DNA of 64,000 bases from assembly GCF_004339675.1 (NCBI RefSeq), contig NZ_SLVM01000008.1, positions 87,883 to 151,882 of the forward strand, read 5' to 3'. Position numbers and translations under genes: made by a program. Shown in pieces: positions 27,341 to 38,301 of the stretch. This DNA is from Rhodovulum steppense (GTDB taxonomy: Bacteria > Pseudomonadota > Alphaproteobacteria > Rhodobacterales > Rhodobacteraceae). Position 1 is the first letter of the stretch, and every line of letters starts with the position of its first letter. The notes under the pieces are model-generated. The model did no database searches. It was not told the origin of the DNA and worked only from the letters and a program-made list of their open reading frames with translations.

Positions 27341-28732
27341 ATGGACCAATCGAACCGCTACGCGCGCCTCGATCTTGACGAGAAAGACCTGATCGTGGGC
27401 GGCCGCCATGTGCTGTGCGCCTATATCATGAAGCCGAAAGAGGGCTTTGGCGACTACCTGTCGGTCGCCGCCCATTTCGCCGCCGAAAGCTCGACCGGCA
27501 CCAATGTCGAGGTCTGCACCACCGACGAGTTCACCAAGGGCGTGGATGCGCTGGTCTACGAGATCGACCCGGCGCGCGAGCTGATGAAGATCGCCTATCC
27601 GGTGGAGCTGTTCGACCGCAACATCATCGACGGGCGGGCGATGCTGTGCTCGTTCCTGACGCTGACGATCGGCAACAACCAGGGCATGGGCGATGTCGAA
27701 TACGCCAAGATGCACGATTTCTATGTGCCGCCCGCCTATCTGCGCCTGTTCGACGGCCCGGCGATGAACATCGCCGACATGTGGCGCGTTCTGGGCCGCA
27801 GCGTCACCGATGGCGGCATGGTGGTCGGCACCATCATCAAGCCCAAGCTGGGCCTGCGCCCGCAGCCCTTTGCCGATGCCTGCTACGAATTCTGGCTGGG
27901 CGGCGATTTCATCAAGAATGACGAGCCGCAGGGCAACCAGGTGTTCGCGCCGCTGAAAGAGACGATCCGGCTGGTGTCGGATGCGATGAAGCGCGCGCAG
28001 GACGAAACCGGCGAGGCCAAGCTGTTCTCGGCCAACATCACCGCCGACGACCCGTTCGAGATGATCGCGCGGGGCGAATACATCCTTGAGACCTTTGGCG
28101 AAAATGCCGATCACGTCGCCTTCCTGGTGGATGGCTATGTCACCGGCCCGGCCGCGATCACCACCTGCCGCCGCCAGTTCCCGCGCCAGTTCCTGCATTA
28201 CCACCGCGCGGGGCATGGCGCCGTCACCTCGCCCCAGTCGATGCGCGGCTATACCGCCTTCGTGCTGTCCAAGATGTCCCGCCTGCAAGGCGCGAGCGGA
28301 ATCCATACCGGCACGATGGGCTTCGGCAAGATGGAGGGCGAGGCCGCCGACAAGGCCATGGCCTTCATGCTGGAACGCGACAACGCAGAGGGCCCCTATT
28401 ACCCGCAGGAATGGCTGGGGATGAAGGCGACCACGCCGATCATCTCGGGCGGGATGAACGCGCTGCGGCTGCCGGGCTTCTTCGACAACCTAGGTCATTC
28501 CAACATCATCCAGACCTCGGGCGGCGGCGCCTTCGGGCATCTGGATGGCGGCACGGCGGGGGCGAAATCGCTGCGCCAGGCGCATGATGCGTGGAAATCG
28601 GGCGTCGATCTGGTGGAGTATGCGCGCGAGCACCGCGAACTGGCGCGCGCCTTCGAGAGCTTCCAGAACGATGCCGACCGGTTCTATCCGGGCTGGCGCC
28701 AGAAGCTGGGCGTCATCGCCGCGGCCGAGTAA
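27341..28732 (+). CDS. cbbM: Form II ribulose-1,5-bisphosphate carboxylase/oxygenase
   Basis: 463 aa form II RuBisCO, the CO2-fixing enzyme. Catalytic Lys167 lies in GTIIKPKLG. The carbamylated Lys192 and the metal ligands Asp and Glu lie in [23 protein letters not shown] and the C-terminal SGGGAFGH phosphate site are intact. No small-subunit gene is present, as expected for form II. The start has a GGGGAGGACC site 8 nt upstream; longer in-frame extensions into the hairpin region are not coding. Confidence 0.98.
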   Translation: MDQSNRYARLDLDEKDLIVGGRHVLCAYIMKPKEGFGDYLSVAAHFAAESSTGTNVEVCTTDEFTKGVDALVYEIDPARELMKIAYPVELFDRNIIDGRAMLCSFLTLTIGNNQGMGDVEYAKMHDFYVPPAYLRLFDGPAMNIADMWRVLGRSVTDGGMVVGTIIKPKLGLRPQPFADACYEFWLGGDFIKNDEPQGNQVFAPLKETIRLVSDAMKRAQDETGEAKLFSANITADDPFEMIARGEYILETFGENADHVAFLVDGYVTGPAAITTCRRQFPRQFLHYHRAGHGAVTSPQSMRGYTAFVLSKMSRLQGASGIHTGTMGFGKMEGEAADKAMAFMLERDNAEGPYYPQEWLGMKATTPIISGGMNALRLPGFFDNLGHSNIIQTSGGGAFGHLDGGTAGAKSLRQAHDAWKSGVDLVEYAREHRELARAFESFQNDADRFYPGWRQKLGVIAAAE

Positions 28733-28738
28733 ATCCCC

Positions 28739-28762
28739 GCGCGGCGTCTTCGGGCGCCGCGC
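28739..28762 (+). other. UUCG-tetraloop hairpin after cbbM
   Basis: GCGCGGCGTC and GGCGCCGCGC pair (one G-U) around TTCG with a C-G closing pair, giving the very stable cUUCGg tetraloop. It starts 7 nt after the cbbM stop and precedes cbbE. It would block 3' exonucleases and stabilise cbbM mRNA or attenuate cbbE. Confidence 0.65.
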
Positions 28763-28789
28763 TCAAACCCCATCGGGAGGAAACGCAAG

Positions 28790-29485
28790 ATGTTCGACCG
28801 TTCCATCAAGATCGCGCCGTCGATCCTGTCCGCCGATTTCGCGAATTTCGGGGCCGAGATCCAGGCGATCGAGGCACAGGGCGCCGACTGGGTGCATGTC
28901 GACGTGATGGACGGGCATTTCGTCCCGAACCTGACCTTCGGCCCGCCCGCGGTCAAGGCGTTCCGCAAGCATGTCAAGACCTTCATGGACGTGCATCTGA
29001 TGATCGCGCCGGTGGACCCCTATATCGAGGCCTATGCCGAGGCGGGCGCCGACATGATCTCTGCCCATGTCGAGGCGGGGCCCCATATCCACCGCACGTT
29101 GCAGGCGATCCGCGCGCAGGGCGTGAAGGCGGGCGTCGTGCTGAACCCCGGCACGCCCGCAGAGGCGGTGGCGGATGTGCTGGACATGGTGGACATGGTG
29201 CTGGTGATGACGGTGAACCCCGGCTTCGGCGGGCAGAAATTCATCCATTCCGGCGTGGAAAAGACCCGCAAGATCCGCGCGATGATCGGCGACCGCCCGA
29301 TCCATATCCAGATCGACGGCGGCGTGACGCCGGACACCGCGCCGCTGGTCGCGGCGGCGGGGGCGGATTGCCTTGTGGCGGGGTCTGCGGTGTTCTCGGG
29401 CGGATCGGTCGACAATCCCGAGGTTTACGGCGCCAATATCCGGGCGATAAGGGCCGCGGCCGAGGCGGCGCTGAAAGCGGCCTGA
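28790..29485 (+). CDS. cbbE: Ribulose-phosphate 3-epimerase
   Basis: 231 aa TIM barrel that interconverts xylulose-5-phosphate and ribulose-5-phosphate. Signatures are [40 protein letters not shown] and IDGGV. The site GGGAGGAAA precedes ATG 28790. Last gene of the cbb operon; it may also serve as the housekeeping rpe. Confidence 0.96.
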   Translation: MFDRSIKIAPSILSADFANFGAEIQAIEAQGADWVHVDVMDGHFVPNLTFGPPAVKAFRKHVKTFMDVHLMIAPVDPYIEAYAEAGADMISAHVEAGPHIHRTLQAIRAQGVKAGVVLNPGTPAEAVADVLDMVDMVLVMTVNPGFGGQKFIHSGVEKTRKIRAMIGDRPIHIQIDGGVTPDTAPLVAAAGADCLVAGSAVFSGGSVDNPEVYGANIRAIRAAAEAALKAA

Positions 29486-29491
29486 GGGACA

Positions 29492-29513
29492 GCGGGGGCG
29501 CCAGCGCCCCCGC
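29492..29513. terminator. Bidirectional hairpin between cbbE and pepA
   Basis: A perfect 10-bp inverted repeat GCGGGGGCGC/GCGCCCCCGC with a 2-nt centre lies between the converging cbbE and pepA stops. No T tract is present, so termination efficiency is uncertain. Confidence 0.6.
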
Positions 29514-29520
29514 GGCCGGC

Positions 29521-30990
<1,470 letters not shown>

Positions 30991-31119
30991 GGCGGGCTCC
31001 CTGTTTTCCTGTACCGGGCCTTACCTAGCCCCCTGCCCCGCACTTGACCAGATAGCAGTTTCCGGCCCTGCCCGATTGGTCTAACGTCCCTTCCGATCCG
31101 TGACGCCCCAGGGGAAGAT

Positions 31120-32244
31120 GTGCCCAGATTCGACCGATACCTGCTTGCGCAGCTGACCGTTCTTTTCGGCTTCTTCGCGCTTGTGCTGGTCTCGGTCTAC
31201 TGGGTGAACCGGGGCGTGTCGCTGTTCGAGCAACTGATCGGCGACGGCCAGTCGGCGCTGGTCTTCCTGGAATTCGCGGCGCTGACCCTGCCCAACGTCA
31301 TCCGGCTGGTGCTGCCGGTGGCGGCCTTTGCGGGCACGGTCTATGTGGTCAACCGCATGACCTCGGAAAGCGAGCTGGTGGTGATGCAGGCGCTGGGATG
31401 CAGCCCCTGGCGGCTGGCGCGGCCGGTGATGCTGTTCGGGCTGGCGGTGGCGCTGCCGATGGCGGTGCTGACCCATGTTCTGGTGCCCGCCAGCCGCGCC
31501 CAGCTGGACGACCGGCGCGACGAGATCTCGCGCGATGTGGCGGCGCAGTTCCTGAGCGCGGGCCAGTTCCTGCACCCGGGCCGCGGCATCACCTTCTATA
31601 TCCGCGATATTTCCGACCGGGGGGAGCTTTTCGACATCTACCTGTCGGATGCCCGCAGCGAGGGGACGCGGGTGACCTATACCGCCCGGCGTGCCTTGCT
31701 GGTCGAGGGCGAGACCGGACCGAAACTGGTGATGTTCGAGGGGATGGCGCAATCCTTCCGGACCGGCGACCGGCGGCTGGCGGTGACGAGCTTCGAGGAT
31801 TTTGCCTATGATATCGGGGCGCTGATCGACAGCGCGCGGCTGCGTCCGCCCCGGCTCGAGACCCTGCCCACGCGCGCGCTGTTATGGCCGAGCGACGAGA
31901 TGATCGCGGCGACCGGAAAGACGCGGGCGGTGTTTCTGGTCGAGGGGCATGAGCGCACCGCGCAGCCGCTGCTGGCGCTGGCGGGGGCGCTGATCGGCTA
32001 TGGCGCGCTGCTGCTGGGCGGGTTCAGCCGGTTCGGGCTGGGCCGTCAGGTGCTGCTGGCGATCGTGCTGCTGATCGGGGTGAACCTTCTGGGCAACGCG
32101 GCGGCCGATCTGGCCCGGCGCGAGGCCGCGCTGTGGCCGGTGACCTATCTGCCGCCGCTGGCGGGGGCCGCGATGGGGGCGGCGCTGATCGCGTTCTCGG
32201 CGCGGCGGCGACGGGTTCCGGCGGGGATTGCGGGGCAGGCATGA
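31120..32244 (+). CDS. lptF: LPS export ABC transporter permease LptF
   Basis: 374 aa YjgP/YjgQ-family permease: N-terminal membrane helices (residues 10-30, 50-75, 95-120), a periplasmic beta-jellyroll-like domain in the middle, and three C-terminal helices. With LptG and LptB it extracts lipopolysaccharide from the inner membrane. The gene overlaps lptG by 4 bp and starts the lptF-lptG-lptD-surA-pdxA-rsmA cluster. Confidence 0.93.
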   Translation: MPRFDRYLLAQLTVLFGFFALVLVSVYWVNRGVSLFEQLIGDGQSALVFLEFAALTLPNVIRLVLPVAAFAGTVYVVNRMTSESELVVMQALGCSPWRLARPVMLFGLAVALPMAVLTHVLVPASRAQLDDRRDEISRDVAAQFLSAGQFLHPGRGITFYIRDISDRGELFDIYLSDARSEGTRVTYTARRALLVEGETGPKLVMFEGMAQSFRTGDRRLAVTSFEDFAYDIGALIDSARLRPPRLETLPTRALLWPSDEMIAATGKTRAVFLVEGHERTAQPLLALAGALIGYGALLLGGFSRFGLGRQVLLAIVLLIGVNLLGNAAADLARREAALWPVTYLPPLAGAAMGAALIAFSARRRRVPAGIAGQA

Positions 32245-33341
32245 CGCTGCATTTCTACTTCGCGCGCAAGTTCACGCTGCTGGTCTTCGGCCTGTTCGGG
32301 ATCTTCGCCGCGATCCTGGTGCTGTTCGACATGGTCGATCAGATCAGGCGGTTCGAGATCGGCAGCATCGGCTTTCGCGAGGCGCTGCATTTGTCGGCGC
32401 TGAAGGTACCTGCGGATCTCTACACGATCCTGCCGCTGGTCGTGGTGCTGGCGACGGTGGCGCTGTTCCTGGGGCTTGCGCGGACCTCGGAACTGGTGAT
32501 CACGCGGGCCTCGGGGCGGTCGGCGCTGCGCGCGCTGGTCGCGCCGGTGATGGCCGCGCTGGTGCTGGGCGGGATCGCGGTGGCGATCATGAACCCGATC
32601 GTGGCGGCCACGTCCAAGCAGTACCGGCTGGTCACTGACCGCTACAAGACCGGTGAGACCAGCGTGCTGTCGGTCAGTTCCGAGGGGCTGTGGCTGCGCG
32701 AGGGCAGCGACGAGGGCCAGATCCTGATCCGCGCGGCGCGCACCAATCCCGAGGGCACGCGGTTCTTCGACGTGACCTTCCTGGCCTTTGGCCAGGACGG
32801 CCAGCCCGCCTGGCGGATCGAGGCGGCAGAGGCCGTGCTGGGGGTCGGAAGCTGGGAGATGCGGGAGGCCAAGCGCTGGAGTTTCGACGCGGAAACGCCC
32901 AATCCGGAACTGGCCGCGATCGAGCAGCCGCTTCTGTCGCTGCCCTCGGACCTGACCAGCCAGCGCATCCGCGACGGCTTTGCCCGGCCGTCGGCGATCG
33001 CGATCTGGGACCTGCCCGAATTCATCGCCGGGCTGGAACGGGCGGGCTTTTCGGCGCGGCCGCACCGGGTCTGGTTGCAGATGGAGCTGGCGCAGCCGCT
33101 CTTGCTGGCGGCGATGGTGCTGCTGGCGGCAGGCTTCACCATGCGCCACACGCGGTTCGGGCGCACCGGGCTGATGGCGATGCTGGCGCTGGGGCTGGGT
33201 CTTGGGCTTTTCTTCCTGCGCAATTTCGCGCAAGTCTTGGGCGAAACCGGGCAGATCCCCATAGCCCTTGCCGCCTGGAGCCCGCCGGTCGCGGGCATCC
33301 TGTTCTCGCTGGGGGTTCTGCTGCACCTGGAGGATGGCTGA
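32241..33341 (+). CDS. lptG: LPS export ABC transporter permease LptG
   Basis: 366 aa partner of LptF with the same topology. The N-terminus LHFYFARKFTLLVFGLFGIF leads into the first helix, and the C-terminal helices include GLFFLRNFAQVLGETGQIP, a typical LptG phrase. ATG 32241 overlaps the lptF stop; its own stop overlaps the lptD start by one base. Confidence 0.93.
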   Translation: MTLHFYFARKFTLLVFGLFGIFAAILVLFDMVDQIRRFEIGSIGFREALHLSALKVPADLYTILPLVVVLATVALFLGLARTSELVITRASGRSALRALVAPVMAALVLGGIAVAIMNPIVAATSKQYRLVTDRYKTGETSVLSVSSEGLWLREGSDEGQILIRAARTNPEGTRFFDVTFLAFGQDGQPAWRIEAAEAVLGVGSWEMREAKRWSFDAETPNPELAAIEQPLLSLPSDLTSQRIRDGFARPSAIAIWDLPEFIAGLERAGFSARPHRVWLQMELAQPLLLAAMVLLAAGFTMRHTRFGRTGLMAMLALGLGLGLFFLRNFAQVLGETGQIPIALAAWSPPVAGILFSLGVLLHLEDG

Positions 33342-35515
33342 TGCGGCGCGCTCCTGCTCCCCTTGCGGCCCTGGCCGCGGCGCTGGTCGCCGCGGGCACG
33401 CTGCTGCCGGGGGCGGCACCGGCCCAGACCGGCCGCCCGGCCGCGAGCGCGCCCGCCGACCTGCCCGCCATGCTGATCGCGGACCGGGTCAGCGTGGGGG
33501 AATTGCGCCAGCTTGTCGCCGAGGGCAATGTCGAGGTGCTGCACGGCCAGACGCGGCTGCGCGCCACGCGCATCGTCTATGACCGCGAGGGCGACCGGCT
33601 GAGCATCGAGGGGCCGATCCTGCTGACCACGGGCGTGGACACGGTGCTGGTGGCCGACAGCGCCGCGTTGTCGGCGGATCTGTCCGAGGGCATCCTGCGG
33701 TCGGCCCGGATGGTGCTGGACCGCCAGTTGCAGATCGCGGCGGCCGATATCCAGCGCGTCTCGGGGCGCTACACGATGCTGGACCGGACCGTGGCCTCGA
33801 CCTGCCGGGTCTGTTCGGACTCCGAGGTGCCGCTATGGCAGATCCGCGCCCGGCGGGTCGTGCATGACGAGCAGGAGCGCCAGCTGCAATTCGATGATGC
33901 GCGGTTCGAGGTGCTGGGCGTGCCGGTCTTCTACCTGCCGCGCCTGCGGGTGCCCGACCCGTCGGTGGAGCGTGCCACGGGCTTTCTGACGCCGGGGCTC
34001 CGGGTGACCGACCAGTTGGGCACCGGGGTGAAGCTGCCCTATTTCCTGACGCTGGGCGATCACCAGGATCTGCTGATCACGCCCTATGTCTCGACCAGCC
34101 AGACGCGCACGCTGGAACTGCGCTACCGCCGCGCCTTTCGCAACGGGGCGTTCGAGGCCGAGGGCGCGATCTCGCGCGATGACCTGCGGCCGGGCGAGAC
34201 GCGCTATTACCTGTTTGCCGGGGGCGGGTTCGACCTGCCGCGCGACTTCCGGCTGGACTTCAATATCGAGGGGGTGTCCGATCCCGCCTATCTGCTGGAT
34301 TACGACTATTCCGACAAGGACCGGCTGGACAGCGCGCTGGCGCTGACCCGGGCGCGGCGGGACGAGCTGATCGCCGCCGACCTGATCTATTTCCAGACGC
34401 TGCGCGAATCCGAGAGCAACCAGACGATCCCGTTCCTGGTGGGCGATCTGAGCTATACCCGACGGATCGCGCCGCCGGTGATCGGCGGGATTGCCGGGTT
34501 CACGCTTGCCGCCCATGGCCATCAGCGCCGGTCAAGCGATCCTGTGGACGGCCTCGATCTGGCACGGTTTTCGGCTGGTCTGGACTGGCGGCGCGACTGG
34601 GTGTTGGGCAATGGTGTGATGCTGGGCGCGCTGGGGGCGCTGGACATCGACCATTACCGCATCGGGGACGATCTGAATTTCGAGGGCAGCCGCACCCGGA
34701 CCACGCCCGCGGCGTCGGTGGAATTGCGCTGGCCGCTGGTCAAGGCGGGGGCGGGCGGCGCGACCCATGTGCTGGAACCCGTCGCGCAACTGGTCTGGAG
34801 CCGCGAGGACAAGGACGGCGTGCCCAACGAGGACAGCGTGCTGGTCGAGTTCGACGAGGCGAACCTGTTCTCGCTGACGCGCTTTGCGGGCGAGGATCTG
34901 CGCGAGGCGGGGCTGAGGGCCAATCTGGGGCTGGGCTGGACACGCTATGACCCGGCGGGCTGGTCGCTGGCGCTGATGGTGGGGCGGATCTGGCGCGAGG
35001 ACGACCTGGGCCAGTTCGCGCCCGGCTCGGGGCTGGACGGGATGCGGTCGGACTGGCTGGCGGCGTTCACGCTGGACCTGCCCGGCAATCTGAGCCTGTC
35101 GAACCGGGCGGTCTTTGATGATGGGTTCGACTTTACCCGCAACGATCTGAGGGTGACGTGGGATGGCGAGCGGGTGGAACTGGCGTCAAGCCTGCTATGG
35201 GCCGAGGCGAACCCGGCCGAGAACCGCCCGGACGACCGGTCGGAATGGGTGATGGATGCCGCCTACCGGTTCCGCGACAACTGGATCGGCAAGACCGACT
35301 GGCGCTACGATTTCGTCGCCGACCGCGCCGCAAGGGCCGGTATCGGTCTGGAATACCGCAACGAATGCGTGGCGGTCGATCTTTCCCTCTCGCGTCGGTT
35401 CACCTCGTCGACTAGTGTAGATCCGAGCACGGATTTCGGCGTCACCGTGTCGCTGGCAGGGTTTGGCGCGCGCGGAGACGGGGCGGGCCTTGCGCGGCGT
35501 TGTGCAAGGTTCTGA
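33341..35515 (+). CDS. lptD: LPS-assembly outer-membrane protein LptD
   Basis: 724 aa. A signal peptide (MRRAPAPLAALAAALVAAG) ends near residue 30 at a likely APAQ site. An N-terminal LptA-like (OstA) jellyroll spans about residues 45-200, and the rest is a beta-barrel. It inserts LPS into the outer leaflet. Two cysteines in TCRVC after the jellyroll and two near the C-terminus (NEC and RRC) match the paired disulphides of LptD. The C-terminus ends in Phe, as outer-membrane proteins do. Confidence 0.92.
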   Translation: MRRAPAPLAALAAALVAAGTLLPGAAPAQTGRPAASAPADLPAMLIADRVSVGELRQLVAEGNVEVLHGQTRLRATRIVYDREGDRLSIEGPILLTTGVDTVLVADSAALSADLSEGILRSARMVLDRQLQIAAADIQRVSGRYTMLDRTVASTCRVCSDSEVPLWQIRARRVVHDEQERQLQFDDARFEVLGVPVFYLPRLRVPDPSVERATGFLTPGLRVTDQLGTGVKLPYFLTLGDHQDLLITPYVSTSQTRTLELRYRRAFRNGAFEAEGAISRDDLRPGETRYYLFAGGGFDLPRDFRLDFNIEGVSDPAYLLDYDYSDKDRLDSALALTRARRDELIAADLIYFQTLRESESNQTIPFLVGDLSYTRRIAPPVIGGIAGFTLAAHGHQRRSSDPVDGLDLARFSAGLDWRRDWVLGNGVMLGALGALDIDHYRIGDDLNFEGSRTRTTPAASVELRWPLVKAGAGGATHVLEPVAQLVWSREDKDGVPNEDSVLVEFDEANLFSLTRFAGEDLREAGLRANLGLGWTRYDPAGWSLALMVGRIWREDDLGQFAPGSGLDGMRSDWLAAFTLDLPGNLSLSNRAVFDDGFDFTRNDLRVTWDGERVELASSLLWAEANPAENRPDDRSEWVMDAAYRFRDNWIGKTDWRYDFVADRAARAGIGLEYRNECVAVDLSLSRRFTSSTSVDPSTDFGVTVSLAGFGARGDGAGLARRCARF

Positions 35516-35541
35516 GAGCAGGAAGAAGACGGAGGGACGGA

Positions 35542-36762
35542 ATGATCCGACGGATGGGCCTGGCGGTTGCGGCCGCGCTGGCGCTGATGGGCGCCGGGAT
35601 CGCCTCCGCGCAGCAGGGCGGGTCCTTCGCGCCCCGGATGATCGTCAATGACCGGGCGATCACCAATTTCGAGGTCGAGCAGCGCATCCGCTTCCTGCGG
35701 CTCCTGGGCAACCCGCCGCAGATCGAGAAGCTCGCCATGGACGGGTTGATCGACGACCGGCTGCGCATGGCCGAGGCAAAGAGGCTGGGCGTGAGCGTCA
35801 GCCCCGAGCAGCTTCAGGCGGGCATGGAGGAATTCGCCTCGCGCGCCAACCTGGACGCCGAGCAGTTCATCGCCGCCATCGCGCAGGGCGGGGTCGAGGC
35901 CGAGACCTTCCGCGACTTCGTCGAGTCCGGGATCGCCTGGCGCGAGGTGGTGCGCGCCCGTTTCGGACCGCGCGCGCAGGTCACCGAGGCCGAGATCGAC
36001 CGGGCGCTGGCGATCACCTCGCCGCGGGCGGCGGCGGCCGGCGTGCAGGTGCTGCTGTCGGAGATCGTGCTGCGCGCCGACACGCCGGAATTCCGCGCCG
36101 AGGCCGAGCGGCTGGTGCGCGAGTTGCGCGCCTCGATCCGCAACGAGGCCGATTTCGCCGCCGCCGCGCGGCAATATTCGGTGTCGCGCTCGCGCGGGGA
36201 AGGCGGGCGGATGGGCTGGCTGCCGCTGGGCAACCTGCCGCCCGCGCTGGCCGGTCAGGTGCTGACGCTGCGGCCGGGCCAGGTGTCGGAACCGATCGAG
36301 CTGGAAAACGCCATCGCGCTGTTCCAGCTGCGCGCGCTGCGCGAAGGCGGCGCGGCCACGCCCGAGGCGGTGTCGGTGGAATATGCCCGCTTCCTGATCC
36401 CCGGCGGCTCGCTGGCCGATGCGATGCGCGTGAGCGCCCGGGTGGATACCTGCGACGATCTTTACGGTGTCGCCAAGGGCCTGCCCGAGGACAGGCTGCT
36501 GCGCGAGGTGCTGCCGGTGGCGCAGGTGCCGCAGAATGTCGCGATGGAACTGGCGCGGCTGGACGAGGGCGAGGTGTCCTATGGCCTTTCGACGCCGCAA
36601 ATGGCGGTGGTGCTGATGCTCTGCGCGCGCACGCCCGATCTGGGCGATGGCGAGGTCGACCGCGAGGCGGTGCGCCGCCAGCTCGTCAACCAGCGGCTGG
36701 GCGGTTACGCCGAAAGCTACCTTGCCGAGCTGAAGGCCGACGCGATCATCCGCGAACCATGA
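35542..36762 (+). CDS. surA: SurA-like periplasmic peptidyl-prolyl isomerase/chaperone
   Basis: 406 aa. A signal peptide runs to about residue 26 (ASAQ). A SurA N-terminal helical domain starts at IVNDRAITNFEVEQRIRFL, and a parvulin domain covers roughly residues 175-275 (YSVSRSRGEGGRMGWLPLG). It assists outer-membrane protein folding, including LptD, the product of the preceding gene. ATG 35542 follows GGAGGGACGG. The stop overlaps pdxA by 4 bp. Confidence 0.88.
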   Translation: MIRRMGLAVAAALALMGAGIASAQQGGSFAPRMIVNDRAITNFEVEQRIRFLRLLGNPPQIEKLAMDGLIDDRLRMAEAKRLGVSVSPEQLQAGMEEFASRANLDAEQFIAAIAQGGVEAETFRDFVESGIAWREVVRARFGPRAQVTEAEIDRALAITSPRAAAAGVQVLLSEIVLRADTPEFRAEAERLVRELRASIRNEADFAAAARQYSVSRSRGEGGRMGWLPLGNLPPALAGQVLTLRPGQVSEPIELENAIALFQLRALREGGAATPEAVSVEYARFLIPGGSLADAMRVSARVDTCDDLYGVAKGLPEDRLLREVLPVAQVPQNVAMELARLDEGEVSYGLSTPQMAVVLMLCARTPDLGDGEVDREAVRRQLVNQRLGGYAESYLAELKADAIIREP

Positions 36763-37742
36763 CCGACCGCCCCATCGCGCTAAGCTGCGGCGAGCCCGCG
36801 GGCATCGGCCCCGAGATCGCCGCCAAGGCGTGGCGCGCGCTGGGGGCAAGGCTGCCCTTCTTCTGGATCGGCGATCCCGCCCATCTGCCCGAGGGCACGC
36901 CGCATGCCGAGATCCACGCCCCCGAGGAGGCGCTGCATGTCTCGGCCCGCGCGCTGCCGGTGCTGCGCCTGCCCTTCCCCGCCCCGGCCACGCCCGGCCG
37001 CCCCGCGCCCGAGAATGCGGCCTGCGTGATCGAGGCCATCGCGCGGGGCGTTTCGCTGGTGCAGGCGGGCCATGCCGCCGCGATCTGCACCGCGCCGATC
37101 AGCAAGCAGGCGCTGAAGGAGGGGGCGGGCTTTGCCCATCCCGGCCATACCGAATACCTGGCCCATCTGGCGGGGGTGGAGCGGGTGGTGATGATGCTGG
37201 CCTGCGCGGCCCTGCGCGTCGTGCCGGTGACGATCCACATCCCGCTGTCGGAGGTGCCCGCGGCGCTGGGGGCGCGGCTGCTGGAGGACACGATCCGCAT
37301 CACCCATGCCGCGCTGATCCGCGATTTCGGGATCGAGGCGCCGCGGCTCGCGGTCGCGGGGCTGAACCCGCATGCGGGCGAAGGCGGCACCATGGGACGC
37401 GCCGAGATCGACCTGATCGCCCCGGTGCTGGACCGGCTGCGGGCCGAGGGGATCGCGCTGACCGGCCCCCTGCCCGCCGACACGATGTTCCACGAGGCCG
37501 CGCGGCGGCGTTACGATACGGCCATCTGCATGTATCACGACCAGGCGCTGATCCCGATCAAGACGCTGGATTTCGCGGGCGGGGTGAATGTCACGCTGGG
37601 CCTGCCCTTCATCCGCACCTCGCCCGATCACGGCACGGCCTTCGACATCGCGGGCCAGGACCGGGCCGATCCCTCCAGCCTGATCGCGGCACTGGAGATG
37701 GCCAGCCGGATGGCGCGGGCGCGTGCCGCATGCTCGCGGTGA
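36759..37742 (+). CDS. pdxA: 4-hydroxythreonine-4-phosphate dehydrogenase
   Basis: 327 aa enzyme of pyridoxal-phosphate synthesis. N-terminal SCGEPAGIGPEI, metal-binding HPGHTEYLA, GLNPHAGEGG and the C-terminal YHDQALIPIK are canonical. It overlaps surA by 4 bp. In most relatives rsmA follows directly, but here a membrane-protein gene intervenes. Confidence 0.96.
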   Translation: MTDRPIALSCGEPAGIGPEIAAKAWRALGARLPFFWIGDPAHLPEGTPHAEIHAPEEALHVSARALPVLRLPFPAPATPGRPAPENAACVIEAIARGVSLVQAGHAAAICTAPISKQALKEGAGFAHPGHTEYLAHLAGVERVVMMLACAALRVVPVTIHIPLSEVPAALGARLLEDTIRITHAALIRDFGIEAPRLAVAGLNPHAGEGGTMGRAEIDLIAPVLDRLRAEGIALTGPLPADTMFHEAARRRYDTAICMYHDQALIPIKTLDFAGGVNVTLGLPFIRTSPDHGTAFDIAGQDRADPSSLIAALEMASRMARARAACSR

Positions 37743-37784
37743 TTGTATCGGCCGCGGCGGGACGGTATTTCCGCACTGAAGCGC

Positions 37785-38291
37785 ATGGGATGGGCCGGAC
37801 TTGCCGTGAAACGCGTGGAACTTTCGCTGCGGGCCACGATGCTGTTCGTGGCGGTCCTGCTTCAGAACGCGGAGGCGACGCTGTATCTGCCGGGCTGGCT
37901 GATGGCGCAGCGGCCGGATTTCGCCTGGCCGGGACCGGCGCAATATGCGGTGGCGGCGATCCTGATGACGCTGGCGGCGGCGGGCGTCGTGATCCTGGGC
38001 AAGCCGCGCTTTGCGGGCGCGCATGGCTGGGCGCTGGCGATCCTGGCCGGGGCCCTGCTGATGAGCGCGGCGGGGCATGTGCTGATGTCGGTGGCCACGC
38101 TGGGCGTGATGCCCGGCGCGGTGACGGGTGCCGTGCTGCTGGGGCCGGTCGCGATCTGGGTGCTGGCCGGGCTGGTCGAGGAGCGGCGGCTGTCGGGCCG
38201 GGGGGCGGCGATCGCGGCGGGCATCGGCGTGGCGGGGGTGCCCTTCGCCTGGGGCGCGGCGCTGCGGCTGGCGGACTGGCTGATGGCCTGA
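37785..38291 (+). CDS. Integral membrane protein, weakly HXXEE-like
   Basis: 168 aa with about five hydrophobic segments (residues 12-32, 50-68, 75-98, 105-128 and 138-160). The N-terminal [12 protein letters not shown] and the later GHVLMS...MPGAVTG resemble the motif layout of HXXEE-domain proteins, but the defining His and second Glu of the first motif are not both present. The start is uncertain: TTG 37743, ATG 37785 or GTG 37806; none has a strong ribosome site. It lies between pdxA and rsmA and is probably cotranscribed with them. Function unknown. Confidence 0.6.
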   Translation: MGWAGLAVKRVELSLRATMLFVAVLLQNAEATLYLPGWLMAQRPDFAWPGPAQYAVAAILMTLAAAGVVILGKPRFAGAHGWALAILAGALLMSAAGHVLMSVATLGVMPGAVTGAVLLGPVAIWVLAGLVEERRLSGRGAAIAAGIGVAGVPFAWGAALRLADWLMA

Positions 38292-38301
38292 GGGGGACGC
38301 G

